This document shows, in pieces, positions 1-9,663 of a stretch of DNA of 30,124 bases. The DNA comes from Gracilaria vermiculophylla (Eukaryota; Rhodophyta; Florideophyceae; Gracilariales; Gracilariaceae). A model generated the notes under the pieces. That model was given only the letters and a program-made list of their open reading frames with translations. It did no database searches and was not told where the DNA came from. Numbering within the stretch: position 1 is the stretch's first letter; every line of letters starts with the position of its first letter. A program made the translations under genes and the position numbers. The stretch is taken from NCBI GenBank assembly GCA_019155205.2, contig JAHNZQ020003146.1, forward strand, positions 463,125-493,248, in the 5' to 3' direction.

Positions 1-969
1 GTCAATGTACACAAAGGCGTAGTACCACTTCATCTTCGGCAGGATTATGTCCACCGCTCGTTGGAACGTATTGGGTGCATTTTTAGATCCAAATGACATC
101 CTTAGGAATATGAAAATGTCACAGTGCTAGGTTAAAGATGTTTTGTCTTTATCGAAGACATCTCTCTCAATCTGCCGGGAGCTGCTGTAGGCATCGAACG
201 TGAAGAACACGGACGCATCACCTAATGAGTCGCTACATTCATCGATACGGGGTATCGGGAACAAATCGCGTACTTTCACCTCGTTGAGGGGTCTAAAATC
301 AATGCAGAAACTCAAAGAGCCATCTTTCTTCTTCAAAAACACCACCGAGGAGGCCCATTCGGGATCGGAGGGCTCGATAACGCCCTTGTCCATCATTCGG
401 GGGACCTCATCCCGTTCGAAATCGCGCATATGGGGCCCGGACCTCCTTGGGAGTTGGTGTACCGGTTTAGCATGAGATGTGAGCTGGATCCGGTGCTTGG
501 CATGGCTAACCTGGCCCAGGCGATCAGACTACATGTCCTCAAAGTCAAATAGCATCCCATCTATCCTATGGCAATACTCTTCGAGTTCTTCGCCATTTTG
601 GATCTTCTCCTGCCAGATGGCAGAATTCTGTTCCTCTGAAGCCTTTGATGTCGCCTCAGGCTCCATGGTGGCGATTGCATAGCGTTCCGAAAGTCCTTTC
701 GCACGAAGAAGATGAGCCTGTCCTGCAGGGGCGGGTAGTGCCAATCCGACGATAGTTCCTTTCTGGAGTTGTAACGGCGACTCCTTCAGGTTGGCGAGCA
801 CGACCCTGAAGGGAATGTTCGCCAGTATTTCCATGACGTCGTTCGCCATCATGGAGTGTTGTTTCGTCGTCAGATGTGGAATTTTCTGTAGGAATGGAAG
901 GCCAGATGCAAAGGCGTGCACCCAAATTTCGGCCTGAATCCATGCGGGTATTTCGATACTCTTCACCAC
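1..969 (-). pseudogene. Reverse transcriptase fragment of Ty3/gypsy pol (broken)
   Basis: The minus strand encodes the N-terminal half of a gypsy-type reverse transcriptase. Residues encoded at 430-969 contain the linker block seen between protease and RT (FRVVLANLKESPLQL then KGTIVG). Residues at 127-429 carry the fingers/palm signatures GVIEPSDPEWASSVV, KKKDGSL, FCIDFRPLNEV and FPIPRIDECSDSLGDA. The first catalytic Asp is present in FTFDAYSS, where the family usually has LDANSGY. A TAG at 127-129 interrupts the frame. The same frame then continues with MSFGSKNAPNTFQRA (usual MPFGLKNAP.TFQR) and reaches VYID at the window edge, where the YxDD box would sit. There is also an in-frame break between about 430 and 528. 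Enzymatically dead as it stands. Confidence 0.85.
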
Positions 970-1745
970 CCGGAAGCATATTCAACTGCGTCGTTCTTGA
1001 AAGATTACCCACGTGAAACGCGTTGGCGTCCGGTCCTGGAGAGGCGGAAACGATATACAAAGGGTCGGGGTCGTAAAACGTCACCTTCCGCAGGCGTGGG
1101 TATATTGCACATACATACCGGTCCGCAAAAGAAGTGCCCCTTATCCATTGTGCTGTCAAAATGGTTGCCAAGAGGAACCATATCATCACCTATACGGCGC
1201 CTAGCCGAAGATACGATGGTAACGCTCCGAGGATGTTCAATGCTCGACGCGACGCATCGCGCACCGTGGGAGGCTTGCCATTCCTCAAGGAGCCGAGAGG
1301 AGACCGCCAAGCACGTCGGCTTGCAAAAGATTAGGGCCAGATCTGGTGTCGAGGATAGTGCACACCGTTACGGATGCGAGCGGAGAACATCCTATAGAGG
1401 CGAACACTTTCTAATTTTCACGGTTGAGCGTGCAAACAGAGTCCCCAAAGGTGTCGAATGGATGCAAGGGAATGGGAGACCCGGCCGATTCCGGGTCGAC
1501 CGTGTAGACGGCTTCTTCCCCTTCCCGAAAGGTGACATCCGTGGGGCCAAGGCCGGAAAGAAAGAAGCCACGCCAAGCCTGTACGCGTGACACTGAGGAT
1601 TTTTTTGGCTTGAGGGGAGCCGAGCTCCAGTAGCGGACGGCTCCTGTGGTTGCACATTTGGATGCACAGTGTACCCCGAAGATGCAACCGCTTTGGACGC
1701 TGGCCCCTGCGCTGGCGGTGCAAGTGTCAGTGGAACAGGCCGCAC
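970..1745 (-). pseudogene. Gypsy-type aspartic protease region (broken)
   Basis: Between the gag-like frame and the RT the minus strand holds fragments in changing frames. At about 1318-1378 it encodes VTVCTILDTRSGPNLLQADVL-like wording, which matches the retroelement protease active site (usual ILDTGAGPNLV). The catalytic triad D-T-G/S-G is changed to D-T-R, which by itself should abolish activity. A second conserved stretch, about 1000-1190, contains YIVSASPGPDANAFHVGN and lies in a different frame from the RT that follows, so at least one frameshift separates them. Exact domain limits are uncertain. Confidence 0.6.
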
Positions 1746-2078
1746 TCTAACTGCAGCGTGGGAACCGTAGTCTCCTTGAGGGAAGCAAATATCGTGATAC
1801 GCGGTCCGATAACTTCCGCTCTCCGTTTGTGGGTCCTTCAGGTTATGAAAAATCGTCTCCCATTTCTGTCGGATGGCAACTCTAATCCCCAGGGTCAGAG
1901 TGGTACAGTGTACTGACTCTCAAGACAAACAAATCCTGCAAGGCGGTGGGTGTCTTTGAGGGTTCGCGAGTAGGACACTCCTGTAAGATCCTGTTGAGGC
2001 GTACAAAGTAGAAGGAGAGGGTGTTCTCGTTCTAAACGGTGCTCCCTGAGATGAGGCATATTTGAAAGCAAGGGCCTC

Positions 2079-3854
2079 TTACTCTCTCACGAGCGTGAGC
2101 CCGTCGACCTCCCCTGAGTTGCAGGAGTGCAACATCAGGGCGGATGCCCGACGGTTTCTTGAGGCCTTCGATCTGTCTGAAAGTGTAGCGTGGCTGCGAC
2201 GAGCGGCGCGGCGTGTATCCCCACAAGATTCCGCGAAGCGCGCTTGCTTTATATTGTTGGTCTCCGGGTAGATTGTCAAGTGTGGACGCACCCCGGCGTG
2301 GATCGAGGGAGGGAGTCCCTCCACAAACAACGACTTTAACCGCCGTTCGCAGTACACGTTTCCACACGGCAAGGCCTTCGTCCCCAGCTACTGCGAGAAC
2401 TCCGTTTCGTCCATTCCTGTGTTTTGCGTATAGAAGGTGACTTCAGCGTCAGCATCGGCTATCATCACGTCCGTTGCGATGCTTTTGAGGAAAAAAATCA
2501 TCACCTCTGGGTACGTTGTCAAGATCTCCGTTCCAGGATCTTTCGCAATGGTGCTGTCCCTCGTGAGGCGCGGCTGCACCAGCGAGTGCGCTTGACGTGT
2601 GCGGAAGAACTGAAAGCACCATATGGCGGCACCATCATGGACACCATAGTTATTACATGCTGAACGGAAGCGTGTGAAAAACTTCATCACCGAGATGGGG
2701 TCTTCACCTGAAAAGGAATGCTTCTTCATCAGGATACCCATCCGGCGCTGGATATTTGTGAGTCATTTGGCGGCCAACGCGTTGTAAAGAGTGGAGCGAT
2801 GATTCAACCTGCAGGTGTCAAAATCTACCACTTTGGCTAAGTGGTCATTAAGCGGGACGACCTTTCTGGCCCTTCTGCTTTTATCCGTAGTAGGTATTCT
2901 GTCCTCCGAGCTGGAGCTGTTTACGGATTCACAGTTTGACCTTCTTTCCGAATCGCTGTCTCGCTTTCTGTTTTTCTCCCTCTGTATCTTTCGGCGTCTT
3001 TTCTTTCGGTTGTCTGGGTGCCTGACGATACCTCCACTTTCGTGATTCAACCGAGGAGTTTCCTGTCTTTCTCTACTTGGATGAAGTACTGTGAAACCGG
3101 TATTCTGTCCTCCTCCGTAAGGCGACAGGTCCAGATAGTGCATAGAAATGTTCCTGAGGTGTTCCCGTTTCCCTACGGCAATATCCTTTCCTCTTCTGTC
3201 GTAGGGGGCGGCAATATCCTGTCCTTCTCTGCCCGGGGTCCCCTTAGGTGTGAATAGAGGGAACTTCTCCTGTACGGAAGGATGAATTTAAACCGTCACT
3301 GCGGGGAGAAACTGCGCGGTTCGTGAATGAACCTCCGCACGGATAACATCTGAGATCACCTCTAGGAAGGGGTCCGAATCCAGCGAGGCATCCACAGTAC
3401 CGTGAGCACTTTCTGTTGCGATTCCTTCTACAAGGGCGTAGTGGCGCGCTCTAAAATGCGCCTCGACAACTGCAGGAATTCTTTCGACCAGCTCCTGTGA
3501 GAGCCAATCCCTAAGGAGCGGGGCCAGCGACTCCAGGAGGGACCTACCCTGCAGGTGTTCCCCTCCCTGCAGCTCCTGAGGTGGCGGCCGCAATGCCGTG
3601 AGCGGTTCTTAAACGTACACGTTAGCGTTCTCCAGAGGTGACGCGGGAGATTCCACTTGCCTCCGATCGTGTACTCTTCTAAGACGATTCCTAAATCGCT
3701 CCGCAGAGGAGCCAGGATTCCTATTGGGACTTATAGGGTCCTCCAATCCGTCGGCCATCTCCTGGGGAGCAGTGCGCGTGCAGCTCCTACCGACGGAGTC
3801 GGTTGCTTGAGGATACTGTAGGGGGGTTTCCATTGCAGGTTCTGAGGGGTCCAT
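2079..3854 (-). pseudogene. gag-like reading frame of the retrotransposon, with in-frame stops
   Basis: From an ATG at 3854 a single minus-strand frame can be followed to about 2079. It is broken by stops at 3609 (TAA), 3288 (TAA), 2763 (TGA), 2388 (TAG) and 2079 (TAA) but not visibly shifted. The middle part has the gag capsid-type wording SFSGEDPISVMKFFTRFRSACNN and GVHDGAAIWCF (encoded near 2620-2725), and further on KSLFVEGLPPSIHAGVRPHL (near 2280-2345). The N-terminal part is hydrophilic and includes a Lys/Arg/Ser-rich segment at about 2880-3060. I did not find a convincing CCHC zinc knuckle. Assignment as gag rests on position and on these capsid-like motifs. Confidence 0.65.
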
Positions 3855-4017
3855 ATAGCAGTAGGTCGGGGGTGGTTTTCTTCCACTTCCGAATCATCCT
3901 AAGATAGAATTCCACTGTTGGGTTTCGATTGCTGCAAACTAGAAACACTGTATTGCTGCGACTTTTGCGAATCTTTTAGAAAACTAACCTTCTAAGTCGG
4001 GAGACCCGTTCTGGTAC

Positions 4018-4437
4018 TGTCAGTTCTCCTTTTGAGATAGTAAAGCACAACGTCCGTTAGGAGTTTTGTTGACTCCAAAGGTGCAAGTGCCTAAAGGTGG
4101 TCTCCAATATTCGCTGTCGCGAGCCGGGGGAATTCTTAAAGGGGATCCGCAAACACCAAGCAGAGGGGCAGGTTCACTGGGCGGACAATGCTACTATAGG
4201 AACTGCTACGAGGCGGCCTGGGGATGGATCGGCGGCTCAGAAACCTAAGGATGTTCGACGAGAGTCTCCAACCGGAAAAAGAGACGAAGGCTCAAGGGTG
4301 CTTGATTTACTTCCCCAGAGGTGGAGCTCGACCGGCAGATTAAGTAACACGCCGGGAGCTCGCCTCGCCAAGTTTTACTACTGTAGTAATTACCTGCACC
4401 AATTAACTAAAATAAGTCTAAATTCTACGGTTTCTCA
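4018..4437 (-). repeat. LTR-like repeat, copy A (LTR of the minus-strand element)
   Basis: On the minus strand this 420-bp segment begins TGAGAAACCGTAG and ends GGAGAACTGACA, giving the TG...CA termini expected of an LTR. It is matched by copy B at 4567-4981 in the opposite orientation at roughly 80% identity over its whole length (my estimate by eye). Immediately inside the element the minus strand reads GTACCAGAAC. This resembles the start of an initiator-methionine-tRNA primer binding site (usual TGGTATCAGAGC) but matches only partly. Confidence 0.65.
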
Positions 4438-4566
4438 AGGGTACTGTGGCGCACGTGGGCCGAAATATGCACCACGTGGCTCAGATAATAAGATTCGAGC
4501 CCTCATTAGGAATATCCCGTCGTAAAATCACACTACAATACTACCTTAAGATCCACTGTTCTACAC

Positions 4567-4981
4567 TGACGAACGGTAGAATTTAGGATTACTTTATCTA
4601 CTTTACGCAAGTAAACACTACAGTAGTGAGACCTGCCGAGGTGGGCTTCCAAAGGGGCACTTAATCTGCCCTTCGAGTCTCACCTCTCCGGAAGTAAACC
4701 AACAACCCATGACTCTACGTCTATTTTTCGGGTTGGAGACTCTCGTCGAACATCATTAGGTTTCTAAGCTGCCGATCTCCAGGTCGCCTCGTAGCAGCGC
4801 CTATATTAGCATGGTCCGCCCAATGAAGCTTCCCCTCCGCTTAGTGTTTACAGATCCCTTTTCAGGTTCTCCCGGCTCGAGACAGCAAATACCGGAGACC
4901 ACCATTAAGCACTCACACCTTTGGAGTGGACAAAACTCCTAACGGACGTTGTGCGCTATTACCTCGAAAGGAGAACAGACA
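4567..4981 (+). repeat. LTR-like repeat, copy B (inverted relative to copy A)
   Basis: This segment starts TGACGAACGGTAG and ends GGAGAACAGACA on the plus strand and matches copy A in reverse complement throughout. The central blocks GGTTGGAGACTCTCGTCGAA and CAAAACTCCTAACGGACGTT are identical or nearly so in both. It is followed by GTACCAC, echoing the bases next to copy A, but no plus-strand retrotransposon coding region follows. It is therefore a solo or truncated LTR facing away from copy A. The 129 bp between the copies (4438-4566) show no gene. Confidence 0.65.
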
Positions 4982-5062
4982 GTACCACATTTAAAGTCAA
5001 CAAAAACTCCTAACGGACATTGTGAGCTACTACGTCGAAAGAAGAACTAACGGTGCCCCACT
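4930..5062 (+). repeat. Tandem repeat of the LTR 3' end, two diverged copies
   Basis: The last ~57 bp of copy B, starting AAAACTCCTAACGGACGTTG at 4932, recur immediately downstream starting AAAAACTCCTAACGGACATTG at about 5004. Both units run on into a GGAGAAC/GAAGAAC motif and a GTACCAC/GTGCCCCAC end. The period is about 70 bp. It looks like a partial duplication of an LTR end or the end of a further nested LTR. Confidence 0.6.
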
Positions 5063-5680
5063 GGCAGAAGTTTTTAATTCAAAAACAGTCGTAATTTTGA
5101 GAAATATAGCGATTGTAATCCTAAAACGCTTCGCGGTGAAGCGTTAGCACTGTTAGGGGTTTTTTAGCGTTTCTTATGATGATACGAAGCTAGTTCTGTT
5201 TGAAAGGTCGAGCACCTCAAGATTAGTTTACTAAAAGGAAGACGATGTAATACTTTTTGGAAACAATGCTACTTGAACTTTGTGCAATATACGAAAAGGT
5301 AACGTTCTGGTGCATCTTTCAAATGTTATATGAGTTTGAAGCGCACTGTGGCTACCGTAAGTATTTTTAAAAGCATAGAGGCGTATGTAGTCTTTTGCTC
5401 ATCATTAAAGAAATTATTTTCAATTGCGAGATTGACCAAGAGAGGATAATGTTTACCTTTATAAAACCAATTGTTAAAAACTAAAAAATATCTCTCTTTG
5501 GTGAAATGTTCAAGTTTATTCGGCTTGTGGGTGATGGAAAGCACTCCTTTAGTTGGAGTTACCATGTTTTCTAACAATTACAGACCGGAGGAAATGCTAC
5601 CATGGAAACGGTGATTGTGCACTTTATTCTGAGTTTTTATGCCGTCTTTTCTAGACAAAGAGAAGGCTTCTAGTCCCCGG
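5063..5680. other. AT-rich stretch without a supported gene
   Basis: No conserved coding sequence is visible. A minus-strand reading frame of 83 codons at 5326-5577 (starts MLENMVTPTKG, contains FNNWFYKGKHYPLLVNL) has no domain I recognise, and its composition is simply that of the AT-rich surroundings. It might be a remnant of another element. A perfect hairpin at 5125-5145 is listed separately. Confidence 0.5.
5120..5165 (+). other. Hairpin followed by a T run
   Basis: An 8-bp perfect stem (AACGCTTC at 5125-5132, GAAGCGTT at 5138-5145, loop GCGGT) is enclosed by CCTAA (5120-5124) and TTAGG (5153-5157). Six T residues follow at 5160-5165. The shape recalls the 3' end of a small structured RNA with a Pol III type T-run stop, but no A/B box promoter or known RNA family is recognisable upstream. 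It could equally be a chance palindrome in element debris. Confidence 0.3.
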
Positions 5681-6968
5681 TTAACCCTTTTGGAACGCCT
5701 GGCTTATCCATATCTCAGCAGGCATAAGCTAGCCCTGTCATTGGACATGAGCTTTTCAATATACAAATACCAGATTCCTGTTCTGCCAAGTGTGCAGTTG
5801 GCTTATGTCTACGGAGATAGAGATAAGCAAAATGATGACATTTGGTAGAAAAAGATTGAACGCGTTTGTGCCCCAACTAAAACTGCGATTATGTGATTCA
5901 AACTATCTGGCTCTACATATTGTATGATAATGCGCATCTGAATCTTACGATGTGAGGCTCAGTTTCTTCTAGGGTTTTTGTTTGCACTGCTTGCAATTCC
6001 TCCTTAGTTCAACACAAAGACCGCAATGACCGCAAAAAGTACTGGCCAATGCAACGCATCCCGTATTATATGCCCGCGAGCATGAATAACGCTAGTCTGA
6101 ATAAAACCTGCTTCCTGTGCAATACAGAAAGTGCACCTCATAATGCCGAGGAAGATGAAACCAACAATCACGATATCATAGTTGAAGATGACGATGAAGA
6201 GGAGTTCCATGACACAAGCTCACAAGCTCGTGACACAAAGAACATCATTGACACGGTTCTTTATTGCAGAAATTGGGTGAAAAACAGTGCTCTATACCTC
6301 GCAAAACCAGATCTCATAAAACAGGCATATGCTCCTGATCGAGAAAAAGGTTTGCTACAACAGTTTCTGAATAAGTCATTTTTGGATTGCATAAGAGCAT
6401 GCACGAGTAAAGAGCTCAGTCGAAGGGGGCAGAGGAAGAAATCCATTAGAATGGACGACCTTATGGCTTTCATTGGGATAGAGCTCGGCACGTCGTTGGA
6501 CAGACTAAACAGGCTCAAGGATTACTGGAAAGATTTTGATTTACTTGGGAATCCATTCTTCAAAAAAACTATGAGTCCAGATATATTCCTACATATTAGA
6601 GCTGACTTGCGACTTTACGCTGGTTGTGATGGAGAAATTGTCGTTTTAAAACCGCTCTGGTATAGCCGTCATCTACTGGAGCATTTTGTACAAAAAGAAG
6701 CTACGCTGGCAGTGCCTGTTGGAATAAGGTCTCTTGTTGTGAGTTAACAGAGCGTGCAAAAAGCGTCCAAGTTGTGGGTGCACTTTATGAGATGGACGGT
6801 GTTTCACAGAGAGTTTGGTTCAAATCGATATTTTGCACTGAGGCGTTTTATGCTTCAGCGTAGCTGTGCTTCGAAGCGTGTACGTGAGATTTTTTGCCAC
6901 ATGCTGATGGGCAGAGGCTTATGTCTATAAACATCGGTCATAAGCTCTTCCCGTCCCAAAAGGGTTAA
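5681..6968 (+). mobile_element. piggyBac-type DNA transposon, internally deleted, with TTAA target sites
   Basis: The element proper is 5685-6964 (1,280 bp), flanked on both sides by TTAA (5681-5684 and 6965-6968), the target duplicated by piggyBac elements. Its ends form a 13-bp terminal inverted repeat with one mismatch: CCCTTTTGGAACG on the left and CCCTTTTGGGACG read inward on the right. Subterminal repeats are also present: GGCTTATGTCTA occurs at 5800-5811 and 6916-6927, and CATAAGCT occurs near both ends. It contains a truncated transposase frame. Family-typical elements are 2 kb or more, so this copy has lost internal sequence and is presumably non-autonomous. Confidence 0.88.
6049..6747 (+). 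pseudogene. Truncated piggyBac transposase (N-terminal part of DDE_Tnp_1_7)
   Basis: The 232-residue frame has an acidic segment at about residues 42-65 (EEDETNNHD, EDDDEEEFHD), usual at the N-terminus of piggyBac transposases. The beginning of the DDE_Tnp_1_7 domain follows (MDDLMAFIGIELGTSLDRL, KDYWKDFDLLGNPFFKKTMS, FLHIRADLRLY, about residues 144-205). The tail KPLWYSRHLLEHFVQKEATLAVPVGIRSL appears to come from a later part of the domain joined directly, consistent with an internal deletion. The three catalytic aspartates and the C-terminal cysteine-rich domain are absent. Full-length relatives have about 500-600 residues. The frame is open but cannot encode an active enzyme; a DNA-binding or inhibitory fragment is conceivable. 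Confidence 0.82.
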
Positions 6969-8322
6969 AGGAGTGAAGCTCACTGTCGGCATAGCTCCAC
7001 CGCAGCATTTGGGAGACTTTTCTTGCCAGCCAAACTACCGTTAGGGGTTATCTCCAGGCCATTCATAACCTCAGAAAACGTTAATTTTCAGCCTGCCACT
7101 CACAGAAAGGTAGTACTGCTGCATTTCGACACCCATAGGTTGTCAGAACGGAAAAGCAAAGAAAATATTCAAAGGTAGTCAAAGGTTTTTGTGAGAAGAA
7201 AACAGAACAAGGTGATCTTGGGTTGCCAATAGAAGAGCGTGGAAATGGAGGGAACACTTCCCACCAAGTGGCTGAGAGACAACATGTAAACGTGTGAAGA
7301 TAACAAAAAAATGCAGTAATTATAAAAATTGCTAATGATAAGTAAAAATGTCATAATTGTCGTTTGAATGCGGCTGCTGTGCGTTGCGGTTTTTACGGTG
7401 TACGATCAACGTGGTGTTTGCGAGCACAACGGGGCGAAGGGAGAAGAAAAACGCGTCTCTTCGCGTTTGAATAGTAAAGCCGTCGAGTGACTTCGTTTAC
7501 TGATTATTTTTTCCCTTTTTCTTTTCTTTTTCCGCCTTGCCGCTCTTACTCCCCGCAGTAACAACAACGCCAGATATGCGGCGTCGCTAGTGCGCTGAGC
7601 CAGAGGTTGGCGCAGCGCACTGTGCGACTTTAAAATAAACAAAGTGCATTAAAATAAAAACCATTGTATCCTCAATTCAAATTCTGGATGTTCACAATGC
7701 TTGTCACCCTACGATACAACTTTTAATTGTTTGTTTGCTAAACATGTGCCAAGAGTTGGTGCAACTTTACGCTGATTACAGTGCGCTTGATGCTTCTGAT
7801 TTCTTAAGTGATCTTAGTGGTACAAAACATTTTTTGACGATTGCACTTCAGTATGAGTTTTTATGTGGGAGTTAAAAAAGTTGTGTGAACTGTAGAGGTG
7901 AATGAAAGAGAACAGTAGGGATACGCATTTGGAACGATTTCTTGCATGCATTTTGCAGTTTTTTGGACGACTTCACTAATCTAATCAGCTCTTGAAGCTG
8001 ATTTCATTTGTATTTGGTAACAAAGAATACCTCACCTGTAAGATGAATTTGTTTTTAAAATACCAAATTAGGCCTGTGAGAAGGGTACTAATCCGCCCAC
8101 CTAATTTCTTTACTTCACGGCTGCTGCCGGGCGGCGGCGTCGACGTGCGAAGCACGTCCAGTGGCATGTGCTCCCCTGCGCTCGCACGCGTGGCAACGTG
8201 GCGCAGAGCTGGGCAGAGCGCGCGATCTCGGCGCGCGCCCTCCACCACGGCGGATGCTCGCGTGCGACGCCGTCCGTCTGCGCCGCGGCAGAAGTGCGCG
8301 CCACCAGCCGCCCGCGCGCAAC
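6969..8322. other. Intergenic stretch, AT-rich then sharply GC-rich
   Basis: No conserved coding sequence is visible on either strand. The left part (to about 8.05 kb) is AT-rich and includes poly-pyrimidine runs near 7510-7530. A near-perfect hairpin lies at 7589-7621 (AGTGCGCTG and CAGCGCACT flanking a 15-nt middle that can itself pair CCA with TGG). From about 8.1 kb the composition switches abruptly to very GC-rich, forming the 5' flank of the SOUL gene. An ATG at 8254 lies in frame with that gene. Confidence 0.5.
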
Positions 8323-9663
8323 ATGCCTCCCGCCTTCTGCGCCGCCCCGCTCGGCGCTCCTGTGGCGGTGCCCCGCCGCCTCCCGCGCTGCGCTGTCCCG
8401 GGGCGGCCGCGTTTCTTCGCTTCCGACACCTCGCTGTCCTCGTCGCCGTCGCCGTCGCCGTCCTCGTCGCCGTCCTCGTCGCCGTCGTCCACGCAGCCGC
8501 CCACGCAGCCGCCCACGCCTTCGTCCCCGCCGCTGCCCACGCTGCCCTCGCAGCCCTCCTCCCGCTCGTTTAGCACGTTGCACCCATTCATTTCTTCGCT
8601 GTACGACGCGTTTTCGAAGCGCGATGCGTCCTGCCTCCAACAACACCTGCACCCGGATGTGCAGTGGGACACCGCTCTGTTTCAAGTCTCTTCCGTCGAT
8701 CGCGTGTTGGACGCCCTGGACGACTTTCTGTCCTTCGCCGTCGACCCGACCATCGCTGTGTACCAGGCGCACCACAACGCGTCCGACCGCGTGCTCACGC
8801 TCGCCTACACGCTGTCCTTCGACTACCCCCTGCCGTGGCGCCCTCGCGTGTCCGTGTCCGCGGACACCACCGTGAGCTTCTCCCCAGACGCCGCCGCAAA
8901 AGCGCTTCGAATCGTGGACGGCTGGTACGCGGCGCCGCTCACGCTCATCGTGCAGGCGCTGCCGCGGCCCACCGACATCTTTTGGCTGTACCCGTCGCCG
9001 CACGCCGAGACGGACCGCGGCCAGCGCAAGGTGCTGCGCACCGTGGGCCGCTTCGCGCTGGTGCGCCAGGCGCCGCGGCACGAGTACCGCATCGAGGCGC
9101 CGCTGGGCAGCTTCGAGCACGAGCTGGCGTGGGCCATGCCGGCGCTGCCGCCGCACGCGTTCGAGGGCGCGCTCAAGAGCACGGAGACGTACGCGGCCGT
9201 GAGCCCCGTGGCGCTGCGGCTGGCGGCCGGCGCGCGCGCGCTGGCGGACGGCTCGCTGCTCTTCGAGTGGGCCGTGCCCGTGCCGACGGCGCTGACGGGC
9301 AGCGGCGGCGCGGCGCCGCCGCAGGCGCCGCGCGCGGCGCGCGCGCGGTTGACGGCCGTGCCGGCGCGCGTGCTGGCCGTCGCGCGCTTCGGCGGCTACA
9401 GCACGCAGACGGAGGTGCGCAAGCGGCTGGGCGCGCTGCTGGGCGCGCTGCGCGAGCGCGCGCTGGTGCCCGACGACGACGAGCCGTCGCTGCAGTTCGG
9501 CGGGCGCAACGTGTGGGTGCGCAGCTACGATTGTAAAATCGGCTTCAATAGCAAGGGCGTGCTCAGCATCGCCATGCACGGCGGCAGTCAGGGCATTCGT
9601 CGCGTCAACGAAATCGCCCTGGACGTGACGGATTTTGTGTCCGAGGAACAGCTCCGCGGCTGA
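8323..9663 (+). CDS. Plastid NTF2-like (DUF2358)/SOUL heme-binding protein
   Basis: The 446-residue product starts MPPAFCAAP and continues with an Arg/Ala/Pro-rich presequence to about residue 33, read as a plastid transit peptide with Phe at position 5. A Ser/Pro linker follows (about 37-80). Residues 84-215 resemble an NTF2-like/DUF2358 fold (HPFISSLYDAFSKRD, VQWDTALF, DALDDFLSFAVDP, LRIVDGWYAAPLTLI). Residues about 240-420 are a SOUL domain, with the typical block VPARVLAVARFGGYSTQTEVRKR. SOUL proteins bind heme or tetrapyrroles, and plants have a plastid protein with this same two-part layout (At5g20140 type, from memory). ATG 8323 was chosen because it places Phe near the N-terminus; an in-frame ATG at 8254 would add 23 residues. 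Heme ligands cannot be assigned from sequence. Very GC-rich coding. Confidence 0.82.
   Translation: MPPAFCAAPLGAPVAVPRRLPRCAVPGRPRFFASDTSLSSSPSPSPSSSPSSSPSSTQPPTQPPTPSSPPLPTLPSQPSSRSFSTLHPFISSLYDAFSKRDASCLQQHLHPDVQWDTALFQVSSVDRVLDALDDFLSFAVDPTIAVYQAHHNASDRVLTLAYTLSFDYPLPWRPRVSVSADTTVSFSPDAAAKALRIVDGWYAAPLTLIVQALPRPTDIFWLYPSPHAETDRGQRKVLRTVGRFALVRQAPRHEYRIEAPLGSFEHELAWAMPALPPHAFEGALKSTETYAAVSPVALRLAAGARALADGSLLFEWAVPVPTALTGSGGAAPPQAPRAARARLTAVPARVLAVARFGGYSTQTEVRKRLGALLGALRERALVPDDDEPSLQFGGRNVWVRSYDCKIGFNSKGVLSIAMHGGSQGIRRVNEIALDVTDFVSEEQLRG

Larger units (their letters stand above)
1..4437 (-). mobile_element. Decayed Ty3/gypsy-like LTR retrotransposon, left part cut by window edge
   Basis: Reading the minus strand from 4437 downwards gives the standard order LTR, gag-like reading frame, aspartic protease motif, and reverse transcriptase. 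The right-hand boundary is a TG...CA bounded LTR at 4018-4437; the other LTR and the RNase H/integrase portion would lie left of base 1. Every coding segment is interrupted by stops or frame changes, so this is a non-autonomous relic. The order protease then reverse transcriptase, and the wording of the conserved blocks, fit the Ty3/gypsy group and not Ty1/copia. Clade within gypsy cannot be told without integrase. Confidence 0.85.

Noticed and set aside
3985..4017. Definite tRNA primer binding site next to LTR copy A
   Set aside because: GTACCAGAAC resembles the iMet-type site only over about 8 of 11 bases and the following bases do not continue the match, so it is mentioned only as a resemblance.
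5326..5848. Small frames at 5326-5577 (minus) and 5639-5848 (plus) as genes
   Set aside because: No recognisable domain; the second spans the left end of the piggyBac element including its TTAA and terminal repeat, so it cannot be a pre-existing gene.
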